Of a DNA stretch of 34,926 nucleotides, positions 26,866-34,926 are shown piece after piece. Origin of the DNA: an uncultured Burkholderiales bacterium (lineage in GTDB: Bacteria > Pseudomonadota > Gammaproteobacteria > Burkholderiales > Burkholderiaceae); contig CAMLJY010000063.1 of the NCBI GenBank assembly GCA_946480465.1, positions 1 to 34,926 on the forward strand. Reading direction: 5' to 3'. Each line of letters begins with the position of its first letter. Position 1 is the stretch's first letter. Made by a program: the position numbers and the translations under genes. The notes below the pieces were generated by a model. It worked only from the letters and a program-made list of their open reading frames with translations. It searched no databases and was not told where the DNA came from.

Positions 26866-29619
26866 ATGTTGTGGATCGTGGCGATCGTGCTGGGCGCGCT
26901 GTTCGGCGGCGCGATGGGCAATGACGGCGGCGCGGTGTTCGGCGCCCTGATCGGCTGGCTGCTGGTGCGCACCCAGCGCCAGCAGCGCGAGCTGAAGGCG
27001 CTGCGCGAGGCGATCGGCATGCCGCCTGCAGCGGCTGCCATCCCGCCCTCCCCCGAGCCTGTCGCGGTGGGTGATGCCGGGTCCGTGCCCGGCATCCCGC
27101 CGCCCGCGCAGCCGGTCGCCATGCCGGGGACCCTTGCTGCTGCTGCGTTGATACCGCCGCCGTCGGCGCCAGCCGCACCGCCGGCCTTCGAGCCCACCAC
27201 GCCCGTGCCGCCGCCCGAGCTGGCCGCCGCGTCCGCGAGCACGCCGCCCGCGGCATCCTCGCCAACGCCGCCCGGCAACGACTTCCTGGCGCCGCTGCGC
27301 GCCTGGTTCTTTGGCGGCAACACCATCGTCAAGGCCGGCGTCGGCATCCTGTTCCTGGGTCTGGCCTTCCTTGCAAAGTACGCGACAGAGCATGTGCACC
27401 TGCCGGTGGAGCTGCGGCTGGCCGGCATCGCCGCGGTGGCGGTCGTGCTGCTGGTGCTGGGCTGGCGCCTGCGCGAGAAGCGCCCCGGCTATGCGCAGGC
27501 CCTGCAGGGCGGGGCGGTGGCGGTGCTGTACCTCACCCTCTTCGTCGCCTTCAAGTTCTATGGCGTGCTGGCCGTGGGCCCGGTCTTCGCGCTGATGGTG
27601 CTCATCGCGGCGCTCGCGGCCGCGCTGGCCGTGCTTCAGGATGCGCGTGCACTGGCCGTCATCGGCGCGCTGGGTGGCTTCGCGACGCCGCTGCTGGTGT
27701 CCACCGGCAGCGGCAACCAGGTCGCCCTCTTCAGCTACTACCTGGTGCTGAACCTCGGCATCGTCGCGGTGGCGTGGTTCCGCACCTGGCGCGTGCTCAA
27801 CCTCATCGGCTTCCTGTGGACCTTCGTCGTCGGCAGCGCCTGGGGGGTGATGCGCTATTCGCCCGAGCACTACGCCAGCAGCCAGGGCTTCCTGGTCGCG
27901 TTCTTCCTCGTGTTCGTCGCGGTGCTGCTGCTGCCCGCGCGGCGCGGCGCGGCGGCCGAAGGCCGGGGCGCGAAGTGGGTCAACGGCAGCCTGCTGTTCG
28001 GGCTGCCGACCGCGGCCTTCGTGCTGCAGTACGGGCTGGTGAAGGACACGCCCTACGGCGTCGCCCTCTCGGCGCTGGTGCTGGCGGGGTTCTACGTGCT
28101 GCTTGCCCTGTGGATGCGGCGCCGGCCCGCGCTGGCGCTGACCTTCGAGGCCAGCCTGGCGATCGGCACCGTCTTCCTGACGCTGGTGATCCCCTTCGCG
28201 CTGGATGCGCGCAGCACCGCGGGCGCCTGGTCGCTGGAGGGCGCGGGCCTGGTGTGGCTGGGGCTGCGCCAGCAGCGCCGCCTGCCGCGCGCCTTCGGCT
28301 ATGCGCTGCTGGTGCTGGCCGGCTTCTCGATGATGTGGGGGCACCAGCGCTTCGGGCTGCCGGACGTTCCGTGGAACGCGGTGCTGTTCAACGGGCTGAT
28401 GGCGGCGGCCGCGTCGCTGGCGGCCGCGTACTTCGTGCATCAGCACCACGCGGGAACGGCCAGCCGCGAACGCATCGCCGAGCCGTTGCTGATCGGCTGG
28501 GCGACGCTGTGGCTGCTGTCCTCCGCGCTGCTGGAGATCGAGCGCTTCGTGGTCTGGCGCTACTCGCTGGCGGCCTGGCTCGCGGTGTTCGCCGGCATCA
28601 CGCTGCTCTATGCGGCACTGGCGCGGCGCCTGGCCTGGCGCGGCATCGCGCTGCCGGTGCTGGCGTTCGCGCCGATCCTGATGCTGTGTGCTCCCCTGTC
28701 CGCGGTGCTGCAGGCCAATCCCCTGCACCACGGCGGCTGGTGGGCCTGGGCCGGCGCGCTGGCCGTGCATGGGCTCGCGCTGCGCTGGGCAGCGTCGCAC
28801 TGGCCGGCCGGCGGCCGGCGCTTCGTGCACGCGGCAGGGGCGTGGGTGGTGGCCGGGCTGCTGGCCATGCTCGGCCGGGCCCTCATGCGCGGGATGGGTG
28901 ATGCGGGCAGCGCCTGGCCTTGGCTGGGCTGGCTGGTGGGGCCGGCGCTGCTGCTGGCGCTGCTGCTGCGGCCGCGGGCCGCCGCGCTGTGGCCGCTGCG
29001 GCTGGAACCCGGGGCCTACCAGGGCCTGGCCGCCGGTGGTCTGAGCCTGGCGCTGCTGGCCTGGGTGCTGCTGGCCAACGCGGTGTCCAACGGCGGGGCG
29101 CGGCCGCTGCCGCACGTGCCGCTGGCGAACCCGCTGGACCTGGGCATTGCCGCGGTGCTGGTCGCCATCGCCGCCTGGCTGCGGCGCCCGCCAGCCGGTG
29201 GCGGCGAGCCGGACGAACTGGCGCTCTCGCGCGAGCAGCTGCTGATGGCGCTGGTCGGCGGCGTCGGCTTCCTGTGGCTCAACGGCATGCTGCTGCGCGC
29301 TTTCCACCACTGGGGCGGCGTGCCCTACCACCTGGATGCCTGGGCCGCGTCGCTCGCGGTGCAGACCGGGCTCACGCTGCTGTGGAGCGTCACCGCACTG
29401 GCCTTGATGTGGTGGGCCGCGCGCCAGCGCAGCCGCACGCCGTGGGTGGCCGGCGCGGTGCTGCTGGGCGTGGTGGTGCTGAAGCTGCTGCTGGTGGACC
29501 TGTCGGGCACCGGCACGGTCACGCGCATCGTGTCCTTCATCGGCGTGGGCGTGCTGATGCTGGTGATCGGCTACGTCGCGCCCTTGCCGGCGACGGCGGA
29601 GAAGAAGCATGCGGTTTGA
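26866..29619 (+). CDS. DUF2339 polytopic membrane protein
   Basis: 917 residues. A first helix (LWIVAIVLGALFGG) and a short cytoplasmic coiled segment (QRQQRELKALREA) lead to a Pro/Ala-rich linker (about 60-140), then a long array of roughly two dozen hydrophobic helices to the C-terminus. Family hallmarks include WFFGGNTIVKAGVGILFLGLAF (begins about 146) and ALIGALGG-like glycine helices such as ALAVIGALGGFATP. Function is unknown; a role in envelope or polysaccharide handling is only a guess. GGGAAAGG precedes ATG 26866 and this gives the family N-terminus. It overlaps the DUF3999 gene by 11 bases, so translation is coupled. Confidence 0.92.
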   Translation: MLWIVAIVLGALFGGAMGNDGGAVFGALIGWLLVRTQRQQRELKALREAIGMPPAAAAIPPSPEPVAVGDAGSVPGIPPPAQPVAMPGTLAAAALIPPPSAPAAPPAFEPTTPVPPPELAAASASTPPAASSPTPPGNDFLAPLRAWFFGGNTIVKAGVGILFLGLAFLAKYATEHVHLPVELRLAGIAAVAVVLLVLGWRLREKRPGYAQALQGGAVAVLYLTLFVAFKFYGVLAVGPVFALMVLIAALAAALAVLQDARALAVIGALGGFATPLLVSTGSGNQVALFSYYLVLNLGIVAVAWFRTWRVLNLIGFLWTFVVGSAWGVMRYSPEHYASSQGFLVAFFLVFVAVLLLPARRGAAAEGRGAKWVNGSLLFGLPTAAFVLQYGLVKDTPYGVALSALVLAGFYVLLALWMRRRPALALTFEASLAIGTVFLTLVIPFALDARSTAGAWSLEGAGLVWLGLRQQRRLPRAFGYALLVLAGFSMMWGHQRFGLPDVPWNAVLFNGLMAAAASLAAAYFVHQHHAGTASRERIAEPLLIGWATLWLLSSALLEIERFVVWRYSLAAWLAVFAGITLLYAALARRLAWRGIALPVLAFAPILMLCAPLSAVLQANPLHHGGWWAWAGALAVHGLALRWAASHWPAGGRRFVHAAGAWVVAGLLAMLGRALMRGMGDAGSAWPWLGWLVGPALLLALLLRPRAAALWPLRLEPGAYQGLAAGGLSLALLAWVLLANAVSNGGARPLPHVPLANPLDLGIAAVLVAIAAWLRRPPAGGGEPDELALSREQLLMALVGGVGFLWLNGMLLRAFHHWGGVPYHLDAWAASLAVQTGLTLLWSVTALALMWWAARQRSRTPWVAGAVLLGVVVLKLLLVDLSGTGTVTRIVSFIGVGVLMLVIGYVAPLPATAEKKHAV

Positions 29620-31081
29620 CGCGCGCCCGGCCCTGATGCTGATGCTGCCGGCGTGTGCGCTGGCGTGGGCGGTGGACGCACCGGACCTGCGTTATGAGGC
29701 GCCGTTGGCGGTCACCACGCCCGGCGCCTTCGTGCGCCTGCCGCTGCCGCCCGAGGTTTACGCCAGGAGCCGCGACGGCGCGCTGGCCGACCTGCGCGTG
29801 GTCGACGCCACCGGAGCGCGCGTGCCTTTCGCGCTGCTGCGGGCACGGCCGGACGAGCTGGGCTACGACGACGTCAGGGTGCCGGCCAGCATCTACCCGC
29901 TGCCCCCGCAGGCCGCGGCGGAGACGCTGCCGGCCCACCTGGAGCTGCGCATCGACGGCGGCAAGCTGCTGCTGCGCTCGCAGGCCGGAGCACCGCGGCC
30001 GGCTGCTGCTGCGGGCGCGGCCGCCCGCCCCGGCTGGCTGATCGACCTCGGCGAGCGCAAGCCGGACGACCCGGTGCCGCGCCACGTCGAGCTGCGCTGG
30101 TCGGGCCCGGCGGAGTTCAGCGCCGGCTACCGGCTCGACAGCAGCGCCGACCTTCGCCAATGGCGGCCGGCCGGCGGCGGACAGGTGATGGCGCTGGCCG
30201 GCGCGGCCGGTGCGCCGGGCGCCACCACGTCGCTGCAGCAGCCGCGCGTGGCGCTGCCGGCCAACCCCGGCCGTTACCTGCGCCTGCGCTGGACCGACCC
30301 GGCTGCCGCACCCGCGGTGACCGCTGCCGATGCCATCGCCGAGAAGCCGCGCAGCCGCACGCTGGACGCACCCGCGACGCTGAAGCTCGCGGCGAGCCCC
30401 GAGCCGGCGGGCACCGCGCCAGCGGATGCGCAGGCCGCCCGGGCGCTGCACCTGGACCTGGGCGGCGTGCTGGACGTGCGCGACCTGGACCTGGTGCTGC
30501 CGCCCGGCACGCAGGTGCTGCCGCTGCGCGTGCAGCGCCGCAACACCCCGGCCGAGCGCTGGACCGACGTGACGGCGGCGGTGGCCTACCGCATCGAGCG
30601 GCCGGCGGCGCAGGGCGGCAGCAGCTTTTCGCCGCCGCTGACCTTGAACGTCAGCACGCGCTACCTGCGACTGGTGCCGGACGAGCGCGCGCCGGCGATC
30701 GACAGCGTGCGCACCAGCGCGGTGGCGCGGGTGCAGCTGGCTTCGGTCGTGTTCGCGGCCCAGGGCACGCCGCCCTACCGGCTGCAGGTCGGTGCGCCAG
30801 GCAACGCGCGACTGACCGACGGGGCCCTGCCGCTGCCCACGCTGGTGCCGCTGCTGGACCAGGAGCGTGCCCGTTTCGGCCGTGCGGAGCCGGGCGCCTT
30901 CGCCGAGGTGCCCGCGGTGGCGCAGCAGGTGGCGCGCGACGAATTGCTGGCGGCGTGGCGCCCCAGGCTGTTGTGGGCGGTGCTGCTGGTCGGCGTGGCC
31001 GGCCTGGGGTTCATCGTGTGGCGGCTGGCGCGCGGCGCTGCGGCGGTGCCACCGCCGCACGTGGATCAGACGCCCAGGTAA
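29609..31081 (+). CDS. DUF3999 exported, membrane-anchored protein
   Basis: 490 residues: signal peptide (ALMLMLPACALAWA), a large Ala/Pro-rich periplasmic region with beta-sandwich-like repeats (LRYEAPLAVTTPGAFVRLPL, VVDATGARVPFALL, YLRLRW, RYLRLVPDE), and one C-terminal membrane helix (about 452-474, LLWAVLLVGVAGLGFIVWRLA) with a short cytoplasmic tail. It matches DUF3999, which is commonly encoded next to DUF2339, so the two probably form one envelope complex of unknown function. Its start overlaps the DUF2339 stop, and its 3' end overlaps that of livF by 16 bases on the opposite strand. Confidence 0.9.
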   Translation: MRFDARPALMLMLPACALAWAVDAPDLRYEAPLAVTTPGAFVRLPLPPEVYARSRDGALADLRVVDATGARVPFALLRARPDELGYDDVRVPASIYPLPPQAAAETLPAHLELRIDGGKLLLRSQAGAPRPAAAAGAAARPGWLIDLGERKPDDPVPRHVELRWSGPAEFSAGYRLDSSADLRQWRPAGGGQVMALAGAAGAPGATTSLQQPRVALPANPGRYLRLRWTDPAAAPAVTAADAIAEKPRSRTLDAPATLKLAASPEPAGTAPADAQAARALHLDLGGVLDVRDLDLVLPPGTQVLPLRVQRRNTPAERWTDVTAAVAYRIERPAAQGGSSFSPPLTLNVSTRYLRLVPDERAPAIDSVRTSAVARVQLASVVFAAQGTPPYRLQVGAPGNARLTDGALPLPTLVPLLDQERARFGRAEPGAFAEVPAVAQQVARDELLAAWRPRLLWAVLLVGVAGLGFIVWRLARGAAAVPPPHVDQTPR

Positions 31082-31779
31082 CGCGCCATCGAGGCGGCAT
31101 CGGCCGCCAGCGCGGCCGACTCGCCGGCCAGCACGATGCGGCCCTTCTCCATCACCACCGCGCGGTCGGTGTGGGCCAGCACCTGCTGCACGTTGCGGTC
31201 GACCACCAGCGTGGACAGGCCGCTGTCGCGGATCAGCGCGACGACGCGCCAGATCTCGGCCACCACCAGCGGCGCCAGGCCTTCGGTGGCCTCGTCCAGG
31301 ACCATCAGCCGCGGATGGGTCATGAGCGCGCGTCCAATGGACAGCATCTGCTGCTCGCCGCCCGAGAGCTGCTGCCCGCCGTGCTCCAGCCGCTCGGCCA
31401 GCCGCGGGAAGGTGGCCAGCACGCGTTCCAGCGTCCAGACCGCGGCGCCTTCGGCCGGCGGGCGGGCCGCCATCACCAGGTTCTCGCGCACGCTCAGGTT
31501 GGGAAAGATGCCGCGGCCTTCGGGCACGTAGCCGATGCCGCGCCGGGTGATGCGCTCGGGCGGCTGGCCGGTCACGTCCTCGCCCAGCCAGGCGACGCGG
31601 CCTTCACGCGGTTTCAGGTAGCCCAGCATGCAGCGGATCAACGTGGTCTTGCCCATGCCGTTGCGGCCCAGCAGGCCGAGCGAGGCGCCGGGAGGCAGGT
31701 CGAGGTCGATGCCGCGCAGGATGTGGCTGTCGCCGAGGTAGGTGTGCAGGCCCGACACCCGCAGCAGCGGTGCCGTCAT
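31066..31779 (-). CDS. livF: Branched-chain amino acid type ABC transporter ATPase (LivF)
   Basis: 237 residues: Walker A GRNGMGKTTL, signature LSGGEQQML, Walker B LMVLDEATEGLAP, and the LivF-type YVPEGRGIFPNLSVRENL. It energises uptake with LivG. The start is ATG 31779, overlapping the livG stop (ATGA), while the longer open frame belongs to the livG region. It is the last gene of livHMGF and its stop lies inside the convergent DUF3999 gene. Confidence 0.92.
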   Translation of the reverse strand: MTAPLLRVSGLHTYLGDSHILRGIDLDLPPGASLGLLGRNGMGKTTLIRCMLGYLKPREGRVAWLGEDVTGQPPERITRRGIGYVPEGRGIFPNLSVRENLVMAARPPAEGAAVWTLERVLATFPRLAERLEHGGQQLSGGEQQMLSIGRALMTHPRLMVLDEATEGLAPLVVAEIWRVVALIRDSGLSTLVVDRNVQQVLAHTDRAVVMEKGRIVLAGESAALAADAASMARYLGV

Positions 31780-32522
31780 GCGACTTCTCCGAGGTACGCG
31801 ACCTGCACCTCGCGGTTCGCGCGGATGGCCTGGGGCGCGCCGCTGGCGATCACCTGGCCGTTCACCATCACCGTGATGCGGTCGGCGATGCGGAACACCG
31901 CGTCCATGTCGTGCTCGACCAGCGCGATGGCGTGGCCGGGCTTGAGCGTGGCCAGCAGGGCCAGCATGCGCTCGGTTTCTTCGGCCCCCATGCCGGCCAG
32001 CGGTTCGTCCAGCAGCAGCACGCGCGGGCGGGTGGCCAGGCACATCGCGATCTCCAGCTGGCGCTTGGCGCCATGGCTGAGCGTGGACGTGCGCACCGCC
32101 GCCTGTTCCGCCAGTCCCGCGGCGGCCAGCGCTTCCTGCGCGGCCTGGCCGCTGTCTTTGCAGGTCATCGCGCTCTGCCACACGGCGAAGGGCCGCGCGA
32201 AAGCCGCCTGCGCGCACAGCCGGGCGTTCTCGAACACGCTGAACTCGCCGAACACGGTGGTGCGCTGGTAGCTGCGGCCGATGCCGGCGCGCGCGCGCTT
32301 CGGCTGCGGCCAGGCGGTGATGTCCTGGCCGTCCAGCAGCACGCGGCCGGCGGTGGCGGGCAGCTCGCCCGACAGCATGTTGATCAGGGTGGACTTGCCC
32401 GCGCCGTTGGTGCCGATGACCGCGTGCACCTCGCCGAGGCTGAAGTCCAGCGTCGCGCCGTTGACGGCCGTGAGGCCGCCGAAGCGGCGGGTGAGGCCTT
32501 CGCAGCGCAGCACGGCGCTCAT
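31776..32522 (-). CDS. livG: Branched-chain amino acid type ABC transporter ATPase (LivG)
   Basis: 248 residues: Walker A GTNGAGKSTL, signature LSHGAKRQLEI, Walker B VLLLDEPLAGM, and the LivG-type insertion GIGRSYQRTTVF. It pairs with LivF as the nucleotide-binding heterodimer. It overlaps livM and livF by four bases each, so the operon is translationally coupled. Transported substrate may be branched-chain or other amino acids or amides, since this family is broad. Confidence 0.93.
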   Translation of the reverse strand: MSAVLRCEGLTRRFGGLTAVNGATLDFSLGEVHAVIGTNGAGKSTLINMLSGELPATAGRVLLDGQDITAWPQPKRARAGIGRSYQRTTVFGEFSVFENARLCAQAAFARPFAVWQSAMTCKDSGQAAQEALAAAGLAEQAAVRTSTLSHGAKRQLEIAMCLATRPRVLLLDEPLAGMGAEETERMLALLATLKPGHAIALVEHDMDAVFRIADRITVMVNGQVIASGAPQAIRANREVQVAYLGEVA

Positions 32523-33493
32523 GCCTTGGACCTCTGCAGCACGCCGATCAAGCCCTTGGGCAGCAGCGCGACGAAGACGATCACCGTGGCGCCCAGCGTC
32601 AGCTGCCAGTGGTCGGCCGCGCGGCCGAGCAGTGCGGGGTTGGACAGCGCTTCCTTCAGCAGCACGAAGGCCACCGCGCCGATCACCGCGCCGCGCAGGT
32701 GGCCCAGGCCGCCGAGGATGATGACCAGCATCACCTCGCCGGAGACGTGCCAGGACAGCAGCTCGGGGTTGACCACGCCGTCCTTGGCGGCGACCAGGAA
32801 GCCCGCGACGCCGGCCAGCGCGCCGCCGATCACGAAGGCGGCGAGCTTGTACAGCGTGGTCGGGAAGCCGGCGGCGCGCATGCGCTGCTCGTTGACGCGG
32901 ATGCCGGCCAGCGCGTGGCCGAAGCGCGAGCGGCGCAGCAGTGCGAGCAGCGCGCAGGTCGCGATCAGCACGCCCGCGGCCAGGCGGTACAGCGTGGGCT
33001 TGTCGCCGCTGTCCAGCAGCGGCTTCGCGGGATCGCCCAGCACCGGGGAGAAGTTCAGGTAGATGCCGTCGGTGCCGCCGCCGAACTGGGTGTCGTGGAA
33101 GACGAAGTAGGCCATCTGCGCGAAGGCGAGCGTCACCATGATGAAGTAGACGCCCTTGGTGCGCAGGCTGAAGACACCGACGAAGAGTGCGTACAGCGCC
33201 GCGCTGCCCGCCGCCGCCGGCAGCAGCAGCGCGATCGAGCCCGGCCCGTCGGCGGGCGACAGCATCACCGTGGCATAGGCGCCGATGCCGTAGAACGCCG
33301 CGTGACCCAGGCTGACGAGGCCGGTGGTGCCGATCAGGAGTTCCAGGCTCAGCGCGAACACGGCGAGCACGACGATGCGCAGCACCAGATCCTGCAGGTA
33401 GGGTGTCAGCAGCGGCTGCGCCAGCAGCAGTGCGGCACCGCCCAGCGCGGGCAGGAGCCAGGGTGGCAGGCGGCCGAGGGCGTGGGTGGCCAT
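32519..33493 (-). CDS. livM: Branched-chain amino acid type ABC permease (LivM)
   Basis: 324 residues with about ten hydrophobic helices. LivM motifs: LIGTTGLVSLGHAAFYGIGAY near residue 50, FGHALAGIRVNEQRMRAAGF, and VMLVIILGGLGHLRGAVIGA. The ATG at 33493 overlaps the livH stop; the open frame continues upstream only through livH. It forms the membrane channel with LivH. Confidence 0.92.
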   Translation of the reverse strand: MATHALGRLPPWLLPALGGAALLLAQPLLTPYLQDLVLRIVVLAVFALSLELLIGTTGLVSLGHAAFYGIGAYATVMLSPADGPGSIALLLPAAAGSAALYALFVGVFSLRTKGVYFIMVTLAFAQMAYFVFHDTQFGGGTDGIYLNFSPVLGDPAKPLLDSGDKPTLYRLAAGVLIATCALLALLRRSRFGHALAGIRVNEQRMRAAGFPTTLYKLAAFVIGGALAGVAGFLVAAKDGVVNPELLSWHVSGEVMLVIILGGLGHLRGAVIGAVAFVLLKEALSNPALLGRAADHWQLTLGATVIVFVALLPKGLIGVLQRSKA

Positions 33494-34365
33494 CAGGCGC
33501 CCCGCTTCACCAGGCCCTCGGGCCGCCAGACGAGGATGACGGCCATCAACAAGTAGATGCCGATGCCCGAATATTCGGCGAAGAACACCTTGCCGAAGGT
33601 GTCCACGAAGCCGACCAGCAGCGCCGCGATCAGCGCCCCGCCGATGGAACCGATGCCGCCGATCACCACGACCACGAAGCTGACGATCAGCACGTGGCCG
33701 CCCATGCCCGGGTACACGCTGGCCATCGGTGCCGCGATCATCCCGGCCAGCGCAGCCAGCGCCACGCCGCCGGCGAAGACGATGCGGTAGATCCGCGTGA
33801 TGTTCAGCCCCAGGCCGCGCATCATGTCGCGGTTGCTGGCGCCGGCGCGGATCATCATGCCCAGCCGCGTGCGCTGCACGACGAACCACAGCGCCAGGCC
33901 CACGAGGATGCAGGCCGCCGAGGCGAAGAGGCGGTAGACCGGGTAGGTCATCAGCTCGCCCAGCGGGATGCTGCCGGCCAGCCAGTCGGGCGCCTTGACG
34001 CCATGCACGTCGTTGCCCACGAGCAGCGAGCGCAGTTCCTCGAAGACCAGGATCAGCGCCCAGGTCATCAGCACCTGCTGCAGGTGCTCGCGCTGGTAGA
34101 GGTAGCTGAAGAAGAGCCACTCCAGCAGGTAGCCCAGCGCCGCGGCCAGCAGCGTGCCGCACAGCAGCATCAGGATGAAGTTCTGCCCGAACAGCGGCGA
34201 CAGCGCGAAGGCCATGTACGCGCCGATCATGTAGAAACTGCCGTGCGCCAGGTTGATGACGCCCATGATCCCGAAGATCAGCGTCAGCCCCGAGGCCACC
34301 AGGAACAGCAGCAGGCCGTACTGCACGGCGTTGAGGCACTGGACGGCGAAGGTGGCGAGGTCCAC
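33493..34365 (-). CDS. livH: Branched-chain amino acid type ABC permease (LivH)
   Basis: 290 residues with about eight helices. LivH motifs: YGLLLFLVASGLTLIFGIMG, VINLAHGSFYMIGAY, and VIGGIGSIGGALIAALLVG. The start codon is GTG (34363-34365). It is the first gene of livHMGF. CATAAT at 34402-34407 is a possible -10, with no clear -35. No periplasmic binding protein gene is in the window, so the substrate is not fixed; the gene may lie outside. Confidence 0.93.
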   Translation of the reverse strand: MDLATFAVQCLNAVQYGLLLFLVASGLTLIFGIMGVINLAHGSFYMIGAYMAFALSPLFGQNFILMLLCGTLLAAALGYLLEWLFFSYLYQREHLQQVLMTWALILVFEELRSLLVGNDVHGVKAPDWLAGSIPLGELMTYPVYRLFASAACILVGLALWFVVQRTRLGMMIRAGASNRDMMRGLGLNITRIYRIVFAGGVALAALAGMIAAPMASVYPGMGGHVLIVSFVVVVIGGIGSIGGALIAALLVGFVDTFGKVFFAEYSGIGIYLLMAVILVWRPEGLVKRGA

Positions 34366-34763
34366 GCGTTGCGGCTCGAGGAAGCTCGGTGGGGGCGGCG
34401 AATTATGAGCATGCGCGCCTGGCGTTCGGTGGACAGGCTACGACGCTGCGTTCCTCTTGGCCGCTTTCGGCCCGATGCTGTCCTTGATGTGTGTGTTGTT
34501 TGACTTGCGGCGTGTGGAGCGCCCGAGCGGCCCGGGGTGCGGCCACGGCGGGCCGAGTCCGGCGGTCGGTCCCCCGGGGACCGACCGCCGGATTCGCGCG
34601 CTGCGGCCTGCCCGCCCGTGCCTTTGTCGCTCCACACCTCGCACGTCCAACCGACGTCCACCCAACGACCGCACCGGCCGAAAGCGGCCGAAAGCGGCCG
34701 AAGCGCGCATCACGAGGCCCGCAGCCTGTCACCTGCCTCGGTGTCCACTGCCGCGCACGAGCC
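34366..34763. other. Non-coding interval upstream of livH
   Basis: 398 bases without a credible gene. Open frames here on both strands are the two readings of a large palindrome and have no family resemblance. The interval holds the weak livH -10 candidate (34402-34407), the palindromic element (34459-34699) and about 60 bases of featureless sequence after the upstream gene's stop. Confidence 0.7.
34459..34699. repeat. Approximately 240 bp imperfect palindrome with a 35 bp near-perfect core
   Basis: Symmetric about 34575. The core has 17 bp perfect arms (34558-34574 and 34576-34592) around one base, extendable to 21 bp with a single G-T pair. Outward are GTGTGGAGCG (34512-34521) and its complement (34628-34637), almost equidistant from the centre. 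At the ends are GGCCGCTTTCGGCC (34459-34472) and its complement GGCCGAAAGCGGCC (34676-34689, with an overlapping second copy at 34686-34699). The intervening sequence also shows weaker inverted similarity. It resembles a MITE or a REP-type hairpin element. No clear target-site duplication is seen. Confidence 0.75.
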
Positions 34764-34926
34764 TCAAGCGGCCGCCGTCATGCCCAGCGCCCAGCGCAGC
34801 TTGTTCCAGCTGCGCGCGTCCAGCACGTCCTGCGCGATGGTCAGCGCTTGCTCGTAGTCCGCCGCCCCCAACTTGCGCTGCAGCAGCGCATACCGCCAGG
34901 CGCGTTCGATCGGCGTGATCGCCAGC
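34764..34926 (-). CDS. 3' end of an unrecognised gene
   Basis: The last 54 codons of a minus-strand gene entering from the right edge, stop at 34764-34766. The visible tail is mixed and non-repetitive (IERAWRYALLQRKLGA, ADYEQALTIAQDVLDA, SWNKLRWALGM), probably helical, and has normal codon use, so it looks like a genuine protein. No family recognised. It reads toward livH, 398 bases away, across the large palindrome. Confidence 0.6.
   Translation of the reverse strand, partial: LAITPIERAWRYALLQRKLGAADYEQALTIAQDVLDARSWNKLRWALGMTAAA

Noticed and set aside
26818..29610. 930-codon minus-strand frame opposite DUF2339
   Set aside because: A Gln/Arg/His-rich shadow typical of GC-rich antisense frames; the plus frame has family features.
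29537..31060. 507-codon minus-strand frame opposite DUF3999
   Set aside because: Shadow frame rich in Arg/Gln; the sense protein has a signal peptide and membrane anchor.
34457..34918. Open frames across the large palindrome
   Set aside because: The readings on both strands mirror the palindrome, are Pro/Arg-rich and overlap a more credible minus-strand gene end.

Overview
The window is a stretch of very GC-rich chromosome, with GC strongly favoured at third codon positions, dense genes and many 1-16 bp overlaps. Gene content and style (short PutA, DUF2339/DUF3999 pair, NUDIX-metallo-beta-lactamase fusion, yybP-ykoY leader before a Gdt1-type transporter) suggest a betaproteobacterium of the order Burkholderiales, perhaps the Rubrivivax/Leptothrix/Ideonella group. 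That placement is inference. No tRNA, rRNA, insertion sequence, CRISPR array or phage module was seen.

Layout. 1-623: start of a Gdt1-family cation transporter gene (minus) behind a manganese-type yybP-ykoY riboswitch. 624-6475: lipoamide-dehydrogenase-like flavoprotein, a secreted GH18 chitinase-like hydrolase divergent from it, an exported S9 peptidase, and a sterol-desaturase-family membrane hydroxylase whose 3' end runs 80 bp into the peptidase gene. 6578-10943: an OmpR/EnvZ-type two-component pair whose kinase carries a 12-unit Ser-Pro hexanucleotide repeat, then a GGDEF-EAL protein with a degenerate GGDEF motif. 11046-14568: a type I restriction subunit HsdR without a methylase or specificity gene, preceded by a 64-codon remnant that begins like HsdM. 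14696-19392: a small secreted protein, an alpha-methylacyl-CoA racemase-like CoA enzyme in an operon with a NUDIX-MBL fusion, a Uma2-family nuclease, and a DUF3455 lipoprotein. 19489-25902 (all minus): short bifunctional PutA, an M20 peptidase, an ABM-domain protein, a sulfite-oxidase-type molybdopterin protein, and two small four-helix membrane proteins (DUF6463, DUF3995). This run faces a divergent TetR regulator at 26009-26722. 26866-31081: DUF2339 and DUF3999 membrane proteins, translationally coupled. 31066-34365 (minus): livH-livM-livG-livF, a branched-chain amino acid type ABC importer without its binding protein in the window. 34366-34763 is non-coding and is built around a roughly 240 bp imperfect palindrome. 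34764-34926 is the 3' end of an unrecognised gene.

Functional themes are amino acid and peptide catabolism (PutA, M20, S9, Liv), acyl-CoA metabolism (racemase and NUDIX19-like/MBL fusion), signalling (two-component pair, c-di-GMP) and membrane/envelope functions. The items most worth a second look are the large palindrome upstream of liv, the decayed type I restriction locus, the Ser-Pro microsatellite in the kinase, the TetR-flanked molybdo-enzyme cluster with a clear promoter, and the NUDIX-MBL fusion beside a CoA racemase. No wholly new defence or catalytic system could be demonstrated from sequence alone.
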